A program made the position numbers and the translations under genes. A model generated the notes under the pieces. The model worked only from the letters and a program-made list of their open reading frames with translations, was not told the origin of the DNA and did no database searches. A stretch of 62,955 nt of DNA from Parabacteroides sp. (GTDB lineage Bacteria; Bacteroidota; Bacteroidia; Bacteroidales; Tannerellaceae). Of this stretch, positions 47,500 to 55,438 are shown piece by piece (the first letter of the stretch is position 1; each line of letters opens with the position of its first letter). Where the stretch lies: contig JALFJR010000096.1 of the NCBI GenBank assembly GCA_022775005.1, forward strand, positions 1-62,955, read 5' to 3'.

Positions 47500-48720
47500 A
47501 TGAAACAATCCCTTTTAGTAGGGCTCCTGCTTAGCTTGGCCCTTCCGTTATGCGCACAAAAAAAGAATCTTTCGTACAGTTTTTATGGTCAGGTGCGTGG
47601 TGACCTTTACCTCGATTCCCGATCCAGTCAAGAGATTGTCGATGGTCTCTTCTTCCTCTATCCGAAAGATCATGCCTACGATGCGGATGGCAATGACCTC
47701 AATGCCAGTCCCAGTGGCAGTTTCTACCTGCTCTATTCTCGGCTGGGTCTGGATGTGAAAGGCCCTCAGATCGGCACAGCGAAAAGTTCCCTGAAACTGG
47801 AGGTGGATTTCCGCGGTTCCAGCACCAACTGGGCGGTGCTCCGCATCCGTCATGCCTATGCCAACTTGGATTGGGGCAAATCAGCGGTCTTGATTGGGCA
47901 AACCTGGCATCCGCTCTTTGGCGAGGTTTCCCCGCAGATGCTCAACCTTTCCACAGGAGCTCCTTTTCAACCCTTCAACCGCAGCCCACAGGTGCGCTAT
48001 CGCTACCAGCACAAAGGCTGGCAACTGACTGCGGCCGCCCTTTGGCAGTTGCAATACCTCTCCACCGGCCCGAACGGGAAAAGTGAGGAGTACATCAAGA
48101 ACAGTTGCGTGCCGGAATTCTATTTCGGAATCGACCGAAAAGAAGCAGGCTGGCAAGTGGGAGCGGCGGTGGATGTGCTCTCCATCGTGCCCCGCAAGCA
48201 AAACGTCGTGGAGGGTAAAATCTTCAAGGTGAGTGAGCGAGTGACAGGTGTGAGTGGTGAGCTCCATGCCAAATATCAGGACAAGGATTGGTTCATCGCA
48301 GCCAAGACACTCTATGCAACCAATCTGGCACACACCTGTATGCTGGGAGGCTATGGGGTGACCGCTATCGACTCTCGCACAGGCGAACAAGACTATGCCC
48401 CCTTTCACCATGCGACCGCATGGCTGAACGTGGTCTATGGCAAGAAATGGAAACCGGGACTCTTCGTGGGCTATCTGAAGAATTTAGGGGCAAACACACC
48501 TTTGGTCGGTGGCAGCTATGGTGTTGGACTGGAAGTGGATCAACTCTTCACCACCAACTGGCAGCTCTCCTACAATCTCCCGCATTGGAAGTTAGGTGTG
48601 GAGTATGCGCCTTCCCTTGCCTGGTTTGGCACAATCGACGAAGCGGATGGAGGTCGCATCCGCAGCAACCATCATGTGACCAACCATCGGGCAGTCGCCA
48701 CCATGATCTATCTGTTTTAG
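47500..48720 (+). CDS. Outer membrane beta-barrel protein (DcaP-like porin)
   Basis: 406 aa. Signal peptide MKQSLLVGLLLSLALPLCAQ, then alternating strands typical of a 16-strand type barrel (SYSFYGQVRGDLYLDSRSS, FYLLYSRLGLDVKGP, WQVGAAVDVLSIVPR), ending in a C-terminal Phe (MIYLF) as required for outer membrane insertion. Resemblance to DcaP-like porins is by overall pattern, so the substrate is unknown. The gene converges with the small membrane protein of the sigma locus (4-bp overlap). A possible -7 box TACATTCG is at 47448-47455. Confidence 0.75.
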   Translation: MKQSLLVGLLLSLALPLCAQKKNLSYSFYGQVRGDLYLDSRSSQEIVDGLFFLYPKDHAYDADGNDLNASPSGSFYLLYSRLGLDVKGPQIGTAKSSLKLEVDFRGSSTNWAVLRIRHAYANLDWGKSAVLIGQTWHPLFGEVSPQMLNLSTGAPFQPFNRSPQVRYRYQHKGWQLTAAALWQLQYLSTGPNGKSEEYIKNSCVPEFYFGIDRKEAGWQVGAAVDVLSIVPRKQNVVEGKIFKVSERVTGVSGELHAKYQDKDWFIAAKTLYATNLAHTCMLGGYGVTAIDSRTGEQDYAPFHHATAWLNVVYGKKWKPGLFVGYLKNLGANTPLVGGSYGVGLEVDQLFTTNWQLSYNLPHWKLGVEYAPSLAWFGTIDEADGGRIRSNHHVTNHRAVATMIYLF

Positions 48721-49091
48721 CGGGCCCGCTTGGCTCGCCAACGGAGCCACTTGTCCAACTGAGTGAAGAAGACAAAGAAGGCAAGGCCGGAGCATAGCGT
48801 GATCAGCACCGGGAAGAGTTGGTCATGGGCAGGCAGATCGGTTGTCAAGGTCCCTTTCATCCAGCGCATACCACCCAAAATGAGGCTACCCACAATCAAC
48901 AGGTAAACGGCCAAGCCGGTCAACAAGCCACTTGGTGTCAGCCAGAAGCGAACCGTATAGACAAACACTTTACGCTTCTCTTTCATCAAGATTGCCATGA
49001 TGCGGGCATTCATCGACGCAGAGGGGCGCTCCGTCATTCCCTCCATCAACTGATGGGTCAATCCATCTCGCTCGAAATCCACTATCTTCAT
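48717..49091 (-). CDS. Small membrane protein, possible anti-sigma factor
   Basis: 124 aa. A charged N-terminal cytoplasmic part of about 45 residues (MKIVDFERDGLTHQLMEG) is followed by two transmembrane helices (about 50-73 and 92-112) and a basic tail. It overlaps the sigma factor gene by four bases, the usual arrangement for an anti-sigma factor. It has no HxxxCxxC zinc motif, so if it inhibits the sigma factor it is not of the ZAS type. I do not recognise a named family. Confidence 0.6.
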   Translation of the reverse strand: MKIVDFERDGLTHQLMEGMTERPSASMNARIMAILMKEKRKVFVYTVRFWLTPSGLLTGLAVYLLIVGSLILGGMRWMKGTLTTDLPAHDQLFPVLITLCSGLAFFVFFTQLDKWLRWRAKRAR

Positions 49092-49648
49092 AATAAATCG
49101 GCTGTTTGATAGTTCATTTTCTCTTTTAAAATTACATACAGATGCTTACGTGCCCGAAACAGCTTCGTCTTGACATTGGTCTCGGTGTATCCGGTGATCT
49201 GGTGGATCTCCTCGATGGTACATTCCTCTAAATAAAACAGGGTCAAGAGCAATGCCTCATCCGAAGGCAACTGTTTCAAAGCACGAGCCACGGCCTCCCG
49301 GCGATCTTTCCGTTCGAGCCAAGCTGTGGCGGAATCCATCTCATCCGTAGTCAAATCGGTGCAGTACTCCTCATAGTCCACCGTGGGATGTTGCTGGCGC
49401 AAGGCGGTCAGTGCCGTACGGTAAACGATGCGATAGAACCAGGTAGAGAACTTGCTCTCGAAATGAAAGTCGGGCAGGGCACGATACATCTTCAGGAAAG
49501 CATCTTGGGTGGCCTCCTCCGCCTCCTCCCGATTCCCAATAATTCGGAAGGCGATGGTGAAGGCCATCTGCTCATACTTCGCCACTAAGTAGGAGAAACT
49601 TTGCATGTCTCCTGCCAAGATGCGTGCGATCCATTGCCGTTCGTCCAT
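49088..49648 (-). CDS. ECF-type RNA polymerase sigma factor
   Basis: 186 aa. Region 2 spans about residues 20-90 (EEAEEATQDAFLKMYRALPDF) and region 4 about 125-180 (EEIHQITGYTETNVKTKLFRARKHL). It belongs to the sigma-70 extracytoplasmic function group. The gene is in the middle of a three-gene minus-strand set: a DUF6249 membrane protein upstream (15 bp) and the putative anti-sigma protein overlapping downstream. Confidence 0.93.
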   Translation of the reverse strand: MDERQWIARILAGDMQSFSYLVAKYEQMAFTIAFRIIGNREEAEEATQDAFLKMYRALPDFHFESKFSTWFYRIVYRTALTALRQQHPTVDYEEYCTDLTTDEMDSATAWLERKDRREAVARALKQLPSDEALLLTLFYLEECTIEEIHQITGYTETNVKTKLFRARKHLYVILKEKMNYQTADLL

Positions 49649-49663
49649 GCTTCACCTGCTCGG

Positions 49664-50074
49664 TTAATCGTTCAATGCCTTTGACAAATCCTCTTTGGCC
49701 TCCTTCTGCTCCAAATGGCGTGCCAAGAAGAAATAGCCCACGAAGCCTGCGCCACCAAACAGCACCGTGATCATCGGCACCAACAACCGATGCCACTCAT
49801 TGGTGAACGTGAAACAGCTCTCGATCGAAATACCAATCAAGGCACCTATGGCCAAGCTGGCCATCAACATACCATTGCGCAAAGCGATGTAACGATTCGG
49901 GTTCGCCTTCTGTCGCTGAGCTTCCTCGGGCACAATGCCTCGCTCGATCATCGCCATCCGCTCCTTGTGTTTGCCGGTCAATACCCAATAGCAAATGAAA
50001 ATCGTCATCACAATCGGTAAACCTACCGCACAAATTACGCTTAATACAGCTACCAATGTTTCTCCATTATCCAT
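49664..50074 (-). CDS. DUF6249-like membrane protein
   Basis: 136 aa from the ATG at 50074 (MDNGETLVAVLSVICAVGLP); the 20 extra codons upstream are rejected. Three hydrophobic helices: residues 6-30, about 78-97 and 104-124. A cytoplasmic stretch KHKERMAMIERGIVPEE after the first helix is typical of DUF6249 proteins that sit next to ECF sigma genes in Bacteroidota. Likely part of the sigma regulon or a sensor for it; function unproven. Confidence 0.72.
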   Translation of the reverse strand: MDNGETLVAVLSVICAVGLPIVMTIFICYWVLTGKHKERMAMIERGIVPEEAQRQKANPNRYIALRNGMLMASLAIGALIGISIESCFTFTNEWHRLLVPMITVLFGGAGFVGYFFLARHLEQKEAKEDLSKALND

Positions 50075-50170
50075 ACTTCTATACCATTTAAAAGATTCAA
50101 CCTGTTTGTTTTTGCCTATATGACTACGGGCCAAGCAAACAGGTTACACAAAAGTCGCACTTTTTTGCGA

Positions 50171-50206
50171 AAAAAAGAGGGAAGTCCCAATAAGGACCTC
50201 CCTCTT
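50171..50206 (-). terminator. Terminator of the Gfo/Idh-DUF1080 locus
   Basis: Arms aagaggga-gtcc (from 50175) and ggac-tccctctt (to 50206) form a stem with one bulge on each side and a six-base loop; on the minus strand a run of seven T follows. Confidence 0.85.
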
Positions 50207-50233
50207 GCTGAATGATCAATAATCCAAAGCCAA

Positions 50234-51892
50234 TTAAGCGAACTCGCCTCTGACAATCTCCTCCTTGTCTGGATCCCAATACATCGTGCGACCCTCCAAG
50301 TAAGCACGTGTACCCATGTGAGCTGTCATCGCCTCTTGGAAGGCGGCATCAATATCGCAACTCGGTTTCTTACCCTGACGGATGCACTCCAACCACTCTC
50401 GGATGTGGAGGTGCGTCGTGTCGTAGCGCTTACCATTCACATAGGTATAGAGCAAACCACGCTTCGCAAAATACAACTCCGTCGGAGAGGTCATCGAGTC
50501 AGAACTGTTCTGTCCCGGCACATAAGTATAGAAGGGAGAATCGGTCGGGATGATACCCTGCTGAATCTTCTCCGCATACCGCTCGGAGTTCTGATCCACC
50601 GTGATGGAGAGGATATTGGAAACCTCCATAGAGGCCTCATGACCCATAAACACCTTACCACGGTTGCGGCTGCTGGCCAAGGTTGCGCTATACAACATGG
50701 TCAAGTCACGATCAGGCCACTCGAAGGTTGTCTGCAGCACATCGGGCACCGTACGGCCATCCTTGAAGAAATAGACACCACCCGAAGAGGTAGCGGAGTG
50801 CGGAATACCCACGTGCATGATCTGGTTGACCGCATCATACTCGTGTGTCAGCAAGTCACCCGACAGACCCGTACTGTAGTCCCACCAGCAACGCCAGCGG
50901 AAGAAACGCTCCAGACTGAACTTGCTACGCTCATCCGGACCTATGTAACGCTCCAGATGGTTGGAGGTCATATAGTTCATATACTCCTTGATACGCTCGG
51001 GATCGCCCTCGAACTGCTTCCAGTCAATCGTGTCAGGATTCGAGCCTTCAATGATGTCATAGACCCATGCGCCATTGGGGGTGTTACGGTTGGTGGTCAC
51101 CTCGATCAAGTTGACCGGACCCAACAACCCATTGCCGATGATCTCCTCTGCCTTCTGGTAGCAATCGGTCTGACGACCTTGGTGACCTAACTGGAAGACC
51201 ACACCCGTCTCCTTGATAGCCTGACGCACCATATAGGTCTCCTCCACCGTCCAAGAGAGCGGCTTCTCGCAATAGACATGCTTACCCGCACGAGCAGCAG
51301 CCATCGCGATCGTGCTGTGCCAATGGTCGGGAGCGGCGATGATCACCGCATCTACGTCAGGTGCGTTGACCAACTCTTGATAGGTCTTGTAAATCTTCGG
51401 GGCGGGGCCGAACTTACCGTCGGAGCCCTCCCGATGGATATTGGAGCCGGCGAGCTGTCCACGCTTCGCATAGACATCAAAGATGTCGCAAATCGCAGTG
51501 ATCTCTACGTTCAGATCATCCTGCTCCATATATTGTTGATAACGGGTATCTTTGCTATTCTCTTTGTTAGCTTGTTTCATCTGGTCGATCCACGTCGGCT
51601 CAGCGAAACCAGCGGCACGCATCAATTGCTTGCCACGAATACCGAAACCGACCACGCCTATGCGAATCTTCTTGCTGTCGGCCTGCGGCTCCAAGTAGTA
51701 AGCCTGCTTGTTGCTGACCTGAAAGACATCTGAGATGTTACGGCCTCTCAGTGCGTCTTTCCGTTTCTGGTAAATGCCGTATGCCATCGCACCCAGGATA
51801 GGCACAGTGGCCAATGTCTTCAATGCGTCACGACGACCCTTGTCGGGCGCTTGCTCCTGCGAGGGAGTTTTCTTAGTCTCTTCTGTTGCCAT
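50234..51892 (-). CDS. Exported Gfo/Idh/MocA-family oxidoreductase, second copy
   Basis: 552 aa. The N-terminus has a twin-arginine type signal (GRRDALKTLATVPILGAMAYG, near residues 19-40) after a polar extension. A Rossmann fold (IRIGVVGFGIRGKQLMRAAG) and the family motif YCEKPLSWTVEE near residue 210, with Lys as the usual catalytic residue in EKP, follow. The C-terminal alpha/beta domain contains WRCWWDYSTGLSGDLLTHEYD. Exported members normally carry tightly bound NAD(P). It is the last gene of a minus-strand cluster with DoxX, DUF1080 and another Gfo/Idh/MocA protein. Confidence 0.88.
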   Translation of the reverse strand: MATEETKKTPSQEQAPDKGRRDALKTLATVPILGAMAYGIYQKRKDALRGRNISDVFQVSNKQAYYLEPQADSKKIRIGVVGFGIRGKQLMRAAGFAEPTWIDQMKQANKENSKDTRYQQYMEQDDLNVEITAICDIFDVYAKRGQLAGSNIHREGSDGKFGPAPKIYKTYQELVNAPDVDAVIIAAPDHWHSTIAMAAARAGKHVYCEKPLSWTVEETYMVRQAIKETGVVFQLGHQGRQTDCYQKAEEIIGNGLLGPVNLIEVTTNRNTPNGAWVYDIIEGSNPDTIDWKQFEGDPERIKEYMNYMTSNHLERYIGPDERSKFSLERFFRWRCWWDYSTGLSGDLLTHEYDAVNQIMHVGIPHSATSSGGVYFFKDGRTVPDVLQTTFEWPDRDLTMLYSATLASSRNRGKVFMGHEASMEVSNILSITVDQNSERYAEKIQQGIIPTDSPFYTYVPGQNSSDSMTSPTELYFAKRGLLYTYVNGKRYDTTHLHIREWLECIRQGKKPSCDIDAAFQEAMTAHMGTRAYLEGRTMYWDPDKEEIVRGEFA

Positions 51893-51898
51893 AGCGAA

Positions 51899-52399
51899 TC
51901 AAATGAATTTAAGTTTTTTCAAAATGGGGCAGACACGTCCTAATACACGGTCGAAGCCGATGATCTGTGAGGTGGGGAATACACACATCAAACCTAACGC
52001 AGCCAGCTCCACCAGATTCTTGTCGATCCAGAGGTAAGAGCCCTCGAAAGGTTGCAGGTAGCTCGCACCGATAAAGGAGGGGTGCGATAAGGTGTACATG
52101 GCCAGCAAGATCATGCCGCCAACAGAAGCCAAACGATAGAGGCAACCTAATGTCAAGCCTAAGCCAATCAAAAACAGCGCCCACTCGTTGCAGACGTTGA
52201 CCAATGACATCAAGCTTTCATCTTGAGTTAGTTTCACAAAGAAATCGGAGGCAAAACCTTTTGAGTCCAAGAGGTAAGGTAGTGAAGTCCATTTGGGGTT
52301 CATGATCTTCACCAGTCCCTCATACATAAAGTGCCAGCCGATGAAAAGACGCAACAACATGAGCCAGGTCATCTGCGTCTTCGTATAACTGTGTTCCAT
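51899..52399 (-). CDS. DoxX-family membrane protein
   Basis: 166 aa with four hydrophobic helices (for example WLMLLRLFIGWHFMYEGLVK, ALFLIGLGLTLGCLYRL). The DoxX family includes quinone-linked subunits such as the small subunit of thiosulfate:quinone oxidoreductase. In this cluster it lies 6 bp ahead of an exported oxidoreductase gene, suggesting it could pass electrons from that enzyme to the quinone pool; that is inference. Confidence 0.85.
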   Translation of the reverse strand: MEHSYTKTQMTWLMLLRLFIGWHFMYEGLVKIMNPKWTSLPYLLDSKGFASDFFVKLTQDESLMSLVNVCNEWALFLIGLGLTLGCLYRLASVGGMILLAMYTLSHPSFIGASYLQPFEGSYLWIDKNLVELAALGLMCVFPTSQIIGFDRVLGRVCPILKKLKFI

Positions 52400-52452
52400 A
52401 ATACATTAATTAATTTGTTGGTCTGAAAAATTGATAAGCAGATTGTTGAAAC

Positions 52453-52507
52453 GCATAAACGCCCGAAGCTAAAATCAAAGATTTCGGCCCCGGGCGTCTT
52501 CTTATGC
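52453..52507 (-). terminator. Hairpin between DUF1080 and DoxX genes
   Basis: gcataa-acgcccg (52453-52465) pairs with cgggcgt (52491-52497) and ttatgc (52502-52507), with a cgaa/ttcg inner stem. There is no T-run on the minus strand, so partial termination or RNA processing between the two halves of the cluster is more likely than a full stop. Confidence 0.45.
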
Positions 52508-52534
52508 TAAACAAATGATGTAGCTATTGGAGCA

Positions 52535-53386
52535 TCAGTCCAGTACCTTCACAGTAATGTTGCGGTACCATACATCATCGCCATGGTCTTGCAAACCGAT
52601 GAAACCCTCATGGTTCGCGCCACCGCAGTTAGACAGCAACTCATAAGCCAACGGCCATTTTTCCTTGCTGAACTTGCTCTTCTGCAGCAACTCGTCCCAC
52701 TGCGGAGTCCACAAGTGATACTCAACCACGTTCTGGTCGTTCTGGTAGTGAGCTACTGTACCCTTGTAGCAAAGGATCTTCACCTTGTTCCACTCGCCGT
52801 ACGGTTTAGCGTTCTGCGGCTTCGCGGGGATCATGTCATACAAAGAAGAAGACTGACGGATACCCAGCTCAGCGCCCAACTTAGCGTCGGGGTGATTCTC
52901 GTTATCCAACACCTGGCACTCAGGAGCTGAGATATAAGCCGGCTGATCCTTCACCTCCTGGATCAAATAGAAGATACCAGAGTTAGAACCCTTACCAACC
53001 TTCCACTCCAATTCGAGCTCGAAGTTCTGCAACTTGCTCATGAAGATCAAGTCACCACCATTCTCGGCACCTGCCTCGCCTCTACCAGAACCATTGATCT
53101 TGATGCAACCATCCTCGATTGTCCAAGCACCCGGAACGTTCTCCTTGTTGTAACCTCTCCAACCGTTGAAAGTCTTACCATCGAAAATCACATAACGACC
53201 CTCTTTGTCCTGCGGGAAAGTCTTGATATCTACCGTAGGCAGGTTCGTCATCAACTCGTACGTAGGAGCAGCAGCCTCAGCGGGAGCAGCAGCCTCAGCG
53301 GCCTGCTCTGCTTTCTGACCACCACCGCAAGAAGCGAATACGCCCATCATCAGCGCAGCACTTGCAAATAAAACTGTCTTTTTCAT
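52535..53386 (-). CDS. DUF1080 lipoprotein (3-keto-disaccharide hydrolase family)
   Basis: 283 aa. Lipobox GVFASC with Cys20, then an Ala/Glu-rich linker and a concanavalin-like DUF1080 domain from about residue 65 (FDGKTFNGWRGYNKENV) to the end (EGFIGLQDHGDDVWYRNITV). Members of this family cleave 3-keto-glycosides made by oxidising the C3 hydroxyl of a sugar, by hydrolysis or elimination. The flanking oxidoreductase genes supply a candidate for that oxidation. 21 bp separate it from the upstream gene. Confidence 0.9.
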   Translation of the reverse strand: MKKTVLFASAALMMGVFASCGGGQKAEQAAEAAAPAEAAAPTYELMTNLPTVDIKTFPQDKEGRYVIFDGKTFNGWRGYNKENVPGAWTIEDGCIKINGSGRGEAGAENGGDLIFMSKLQNFELELEWKVGKGSNSGIFYLIQEVKDQPAYISAPECQVLDNENHPDAKLGAELGIRQSSSLYDMIPAKPQNAKPYGEWNKVKILCYKGTVAHYQNDQNVVEYHLWTPQWDELLQKSKFSKEKWPLAYELLSNCGGANHEGFIGLQDHGDDVWYRNITVKVLD

Positions 53387-53407
53387 CTTTTTATTTAGTG
53401 ATTAATG

Positions 53408-54895
53408 TTATCTCGGCATGTCAACCAGCTTCCAACCCTCACGATAGTTGTGCTTGATCATCTCAGCAGCGAATGCCTGTGCGTTGATCGGATCAGTGTA
53501 GATCTTGTTGAACTTCGGATCGCCATCAACAACCTTGAAATCATCCTTCTTCAAGATGCGGATCTCCTCGTTCGGGCCGATGTTCGTGAACTTCATGTTC
53601 TGGCCATCCCACTCCAACTCCTTGTTCAGAGTCTGCAAGCGAACTGCCAATACACCCATATCCACCATCTCAGTGAACGGACCTGCGATACGGAAGTCAG
53701 ACTTACACGGAACGCGGCTTGAACCAGCCTTGATCTGTGCGATCCAGTCTTGCTCGTGACCACCACGCATAGCGTCTTTCACACGACGAACAGCCTTCGG
53801 AGCGTTAGGCACGCGACCAGACATCAATCTCGGCTTCTGACCGTAGCAACCGCAAACCAATGTATCCTTCGTACCGTGGAAGATGGTGATACCACCGCCC
53901 ATGCCCATCATATTCTCACCGTCGGGGAAACCAACTGGACGATCAGGCAACAAACCACCGTCATACCAGTGGATCTCAACCTCCGGCATAGCGATCTTCG
54001 GCATGTTCTCACGAGCCGGGTAGATCAAACGTACGTGCTCAGCCGTCGGTGCGCAATCCTGCAACAGCATCGTAGAGGAAGCCTGTACACGAGTCGGATA
54101 GGTCAGCTTCAAAGCCTGGAACGGTTGATGCAAGATGTGGCAAGCCATATCACCCAAAGCACCTGTACCATAATCCCACCATCCACGCCAGTTCCAAGGA
54201 TGATAAGTCTTGTTGAACGGTCTCATCTTTGCCGGACCCGTGAACAAATCCCAGTTCAACGTAGAAGGAATCTTATCCACCTTCTCCGGTGTGTTCAAGC
54301 CCTGCGGCCAGATAGGACGGTCAGTAGCGCAATCTACACGAGTCACCTCACCGATCTCACCATTCCAGATCCACTCTGTAACCAAGTCAGTACCCTCGTC
54401 AGAAGAGCCCTGGTTACCCATCTGAGTAACAACCTCCGGGTGGGCCTCAGCCAACTTCGTCAACAAACGAGCCTCATAGATAGAGTGAGTCAACGGTTTC
54501 TGTGTGTAAACGTGCTTGCCTAAAGTCATCGCGTCAGCGGTGATGATAGCGTGTGTATGGTCAGCTGTAGCGATCAACACAGCGTCGATAGAGCTACCCA
54601 TCTCATCGAACATCTTGCGATAATCCCAGTACTTCTTCGCCTGCGGATGACGATCGAATACGGGCTTTGCGTATCTCCAGTCGATATCACAGAGAGCGAC
54701 GATATTCTCCGTCTTCTCCATGTTCTTCAAGTTAGCATTACCCATACCACCGATACCAACACCGGCAATGTTCAGTTTATCTGTGGGAGCAATATGTCCG
54801 TGAGCCTTACCGAGCACCACGTTCGGGACAATTGTCAAAGCTGCGGCAGCAGCTGTACCTCTTTGAAGAAATGATCTTCTCGTAATGTTTGACAT
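53408..54895 (-). CDS. Tat-exported Gfo/Idh/MocA-family oxidoreductase, first copy
   Basis: 495 aa. A canonical Tat signal, TRRSFLQRGTAAAAALTIVP, is at residues 5-24. The Rossmann motif is LNIAGVGIGGMGNANLKNM, the catalytic region YTQKPLTHSIYEAR has Lys in QKP, and WNWRGWWDYGTGALGDMACH follows near residue 235. It probably oxidises a sugar or sugar alcohol in the periplasm with bound cofactor. It is the promoter-proximal gene of the cluster, with a TTG-N19-TATATTTG promoter 80 bp upstream. Confidence 0.9.
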   Translation of the reverse strand: MSNITRRSFLQRGTAAAAALTIVPNVVLGKAHGHIAPTDKLNIAGVGIGGMGNANLKNMEKTENIVALCDIDWRYAKPVFDRHPQAKKYWDYRKMFDEMGSSIDAVLIATADHTHAIITADAMTLGKHVYTQKPLTHSIYEARLLTKLAEAHPEVVTQMGNQGSSDEGTDLVTEWIWNGEIGEVTRVDCATDRPIWPQGLNTPEKVDKIPSTLNWDLFTGPAKMRPFNKTYHPWNWRGWWDYGTGALGDMACHILHQPFQALKLTYPTRVQASSTMLLQDCAPTAEHVRLIYPARENMPKIAMPEVEIHWYDGGLLPDRPVGFPDGENMMGMGGGITIFHGTKDTLVCGCYGQKPRLMSGRVPNAPKAVRRVKDAMRGGHEQDWIAQIKAGSSRVPCKSDFRIAGPFTEMVDMGVLAVRLQTLNKELEWDGQNMKFTNIGPNEEIRILKKDDFKVVDGDPKFNKIYTDPINAQAFAAEMIKHNYREGWKLVDMPR

Positions 54896-54973
54896 AGTAA
54901 TAATTTTTTATTGATTAGCACTTAGCAATGAATTCATGTTTATTTGATCGGCCCTTTGGCCTACAAATTGTCG

Positions 54974-55003
54974 CAAATATAGGCAATACCCCATGATTGG
55001 CAA
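54974..55003 (-). promoter_or_regulatory. Promoter of the Gfo/Idh-DUF1080 cluster
   Basis: On the minus strand TTG (55003-55001), 19 bp, TATATTTG (54981-54974), matching the Bacteroidota consensus. It shares the 302-bp intergenic region 54896-55197 with the divergent cyd promoter; nothing else was seen there. Confidence 0.62.
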
Positions 55004-55118
55004 GGTGATCTTCGACCTTTCTTCTTTTTGATAGGTATTTTTAACACAGGTATGCGAGCAATTTTATATTTTCTAAATAATAAGTACCCAAAGGGGAGTA
55101 TATTTCAAATAATGTCTT

Positions 55119-55126
55119 TATATTTG
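55119..55126 (+). promoter_or_regulatory. Promoter of the cyd-glp operon
   Basis: TATATTTG fits TAnnTTTG; the start of the DUF4492 gene is 72 bp downstream. No -33 TTTG at ideal spacing. A short inverted repeat, cgttagtataattacgctacg-like, lies between it and the gene. Confidence 0.55.
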
Positions 55127-55197
55127 TCCGCATCGTTAGTATAATTACGCTACGATTCATTTTGTTACATTAAATAAGGTTGAAGGACACATATACC

Positions 55198-55425
55198 ATG
55201 AATATAGATTCCGCCATCCAGCAGGTATTCCGTTTTTATGTGGAAGGTTTTCAAGAAATGAGGTTGGGCAAGACGCTTTGGCTGATTATCTTGATTAAAC
55301 TCTTTATTATGTTCTTTATCCTCAAGTTGTTCTTTTTCCCAAACTATTTAGGGCGGTTCGACACGGAGGCCGAGAAAGGGGAGCATGTGTCGGGCGAGCT
55401 GGTTGATCGAGCAAGTAATCCTTAA
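55198..55425 (+). CDS. DUF4492 small membrane protein
   Basis: 75 aa from ATG 55198 (MNIDSAIQQVFRFYVEGFQEM); a TTG six codons earlier is not needed. One strong transmembrane helix (LWLIILIKLFIMFFILKLFF). DUF4492 proteins are found directly upstream of cydA in Bacteroidota and epsilon-type bacteria and may be an assembly or accessory subunit of the bd oxidase. The stop codon lies 13 bp before the cydA start. Confidence 0.88.
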   Translation: MNIDSAIQQVFRFYVEGFQEMRLGKTLWLIILIKLFIMFFILKLFFFPNYLGRFDTEAEKGEHVSGELVDRASNP

Positions 55426-55438
55426 AACAATATCGTGT

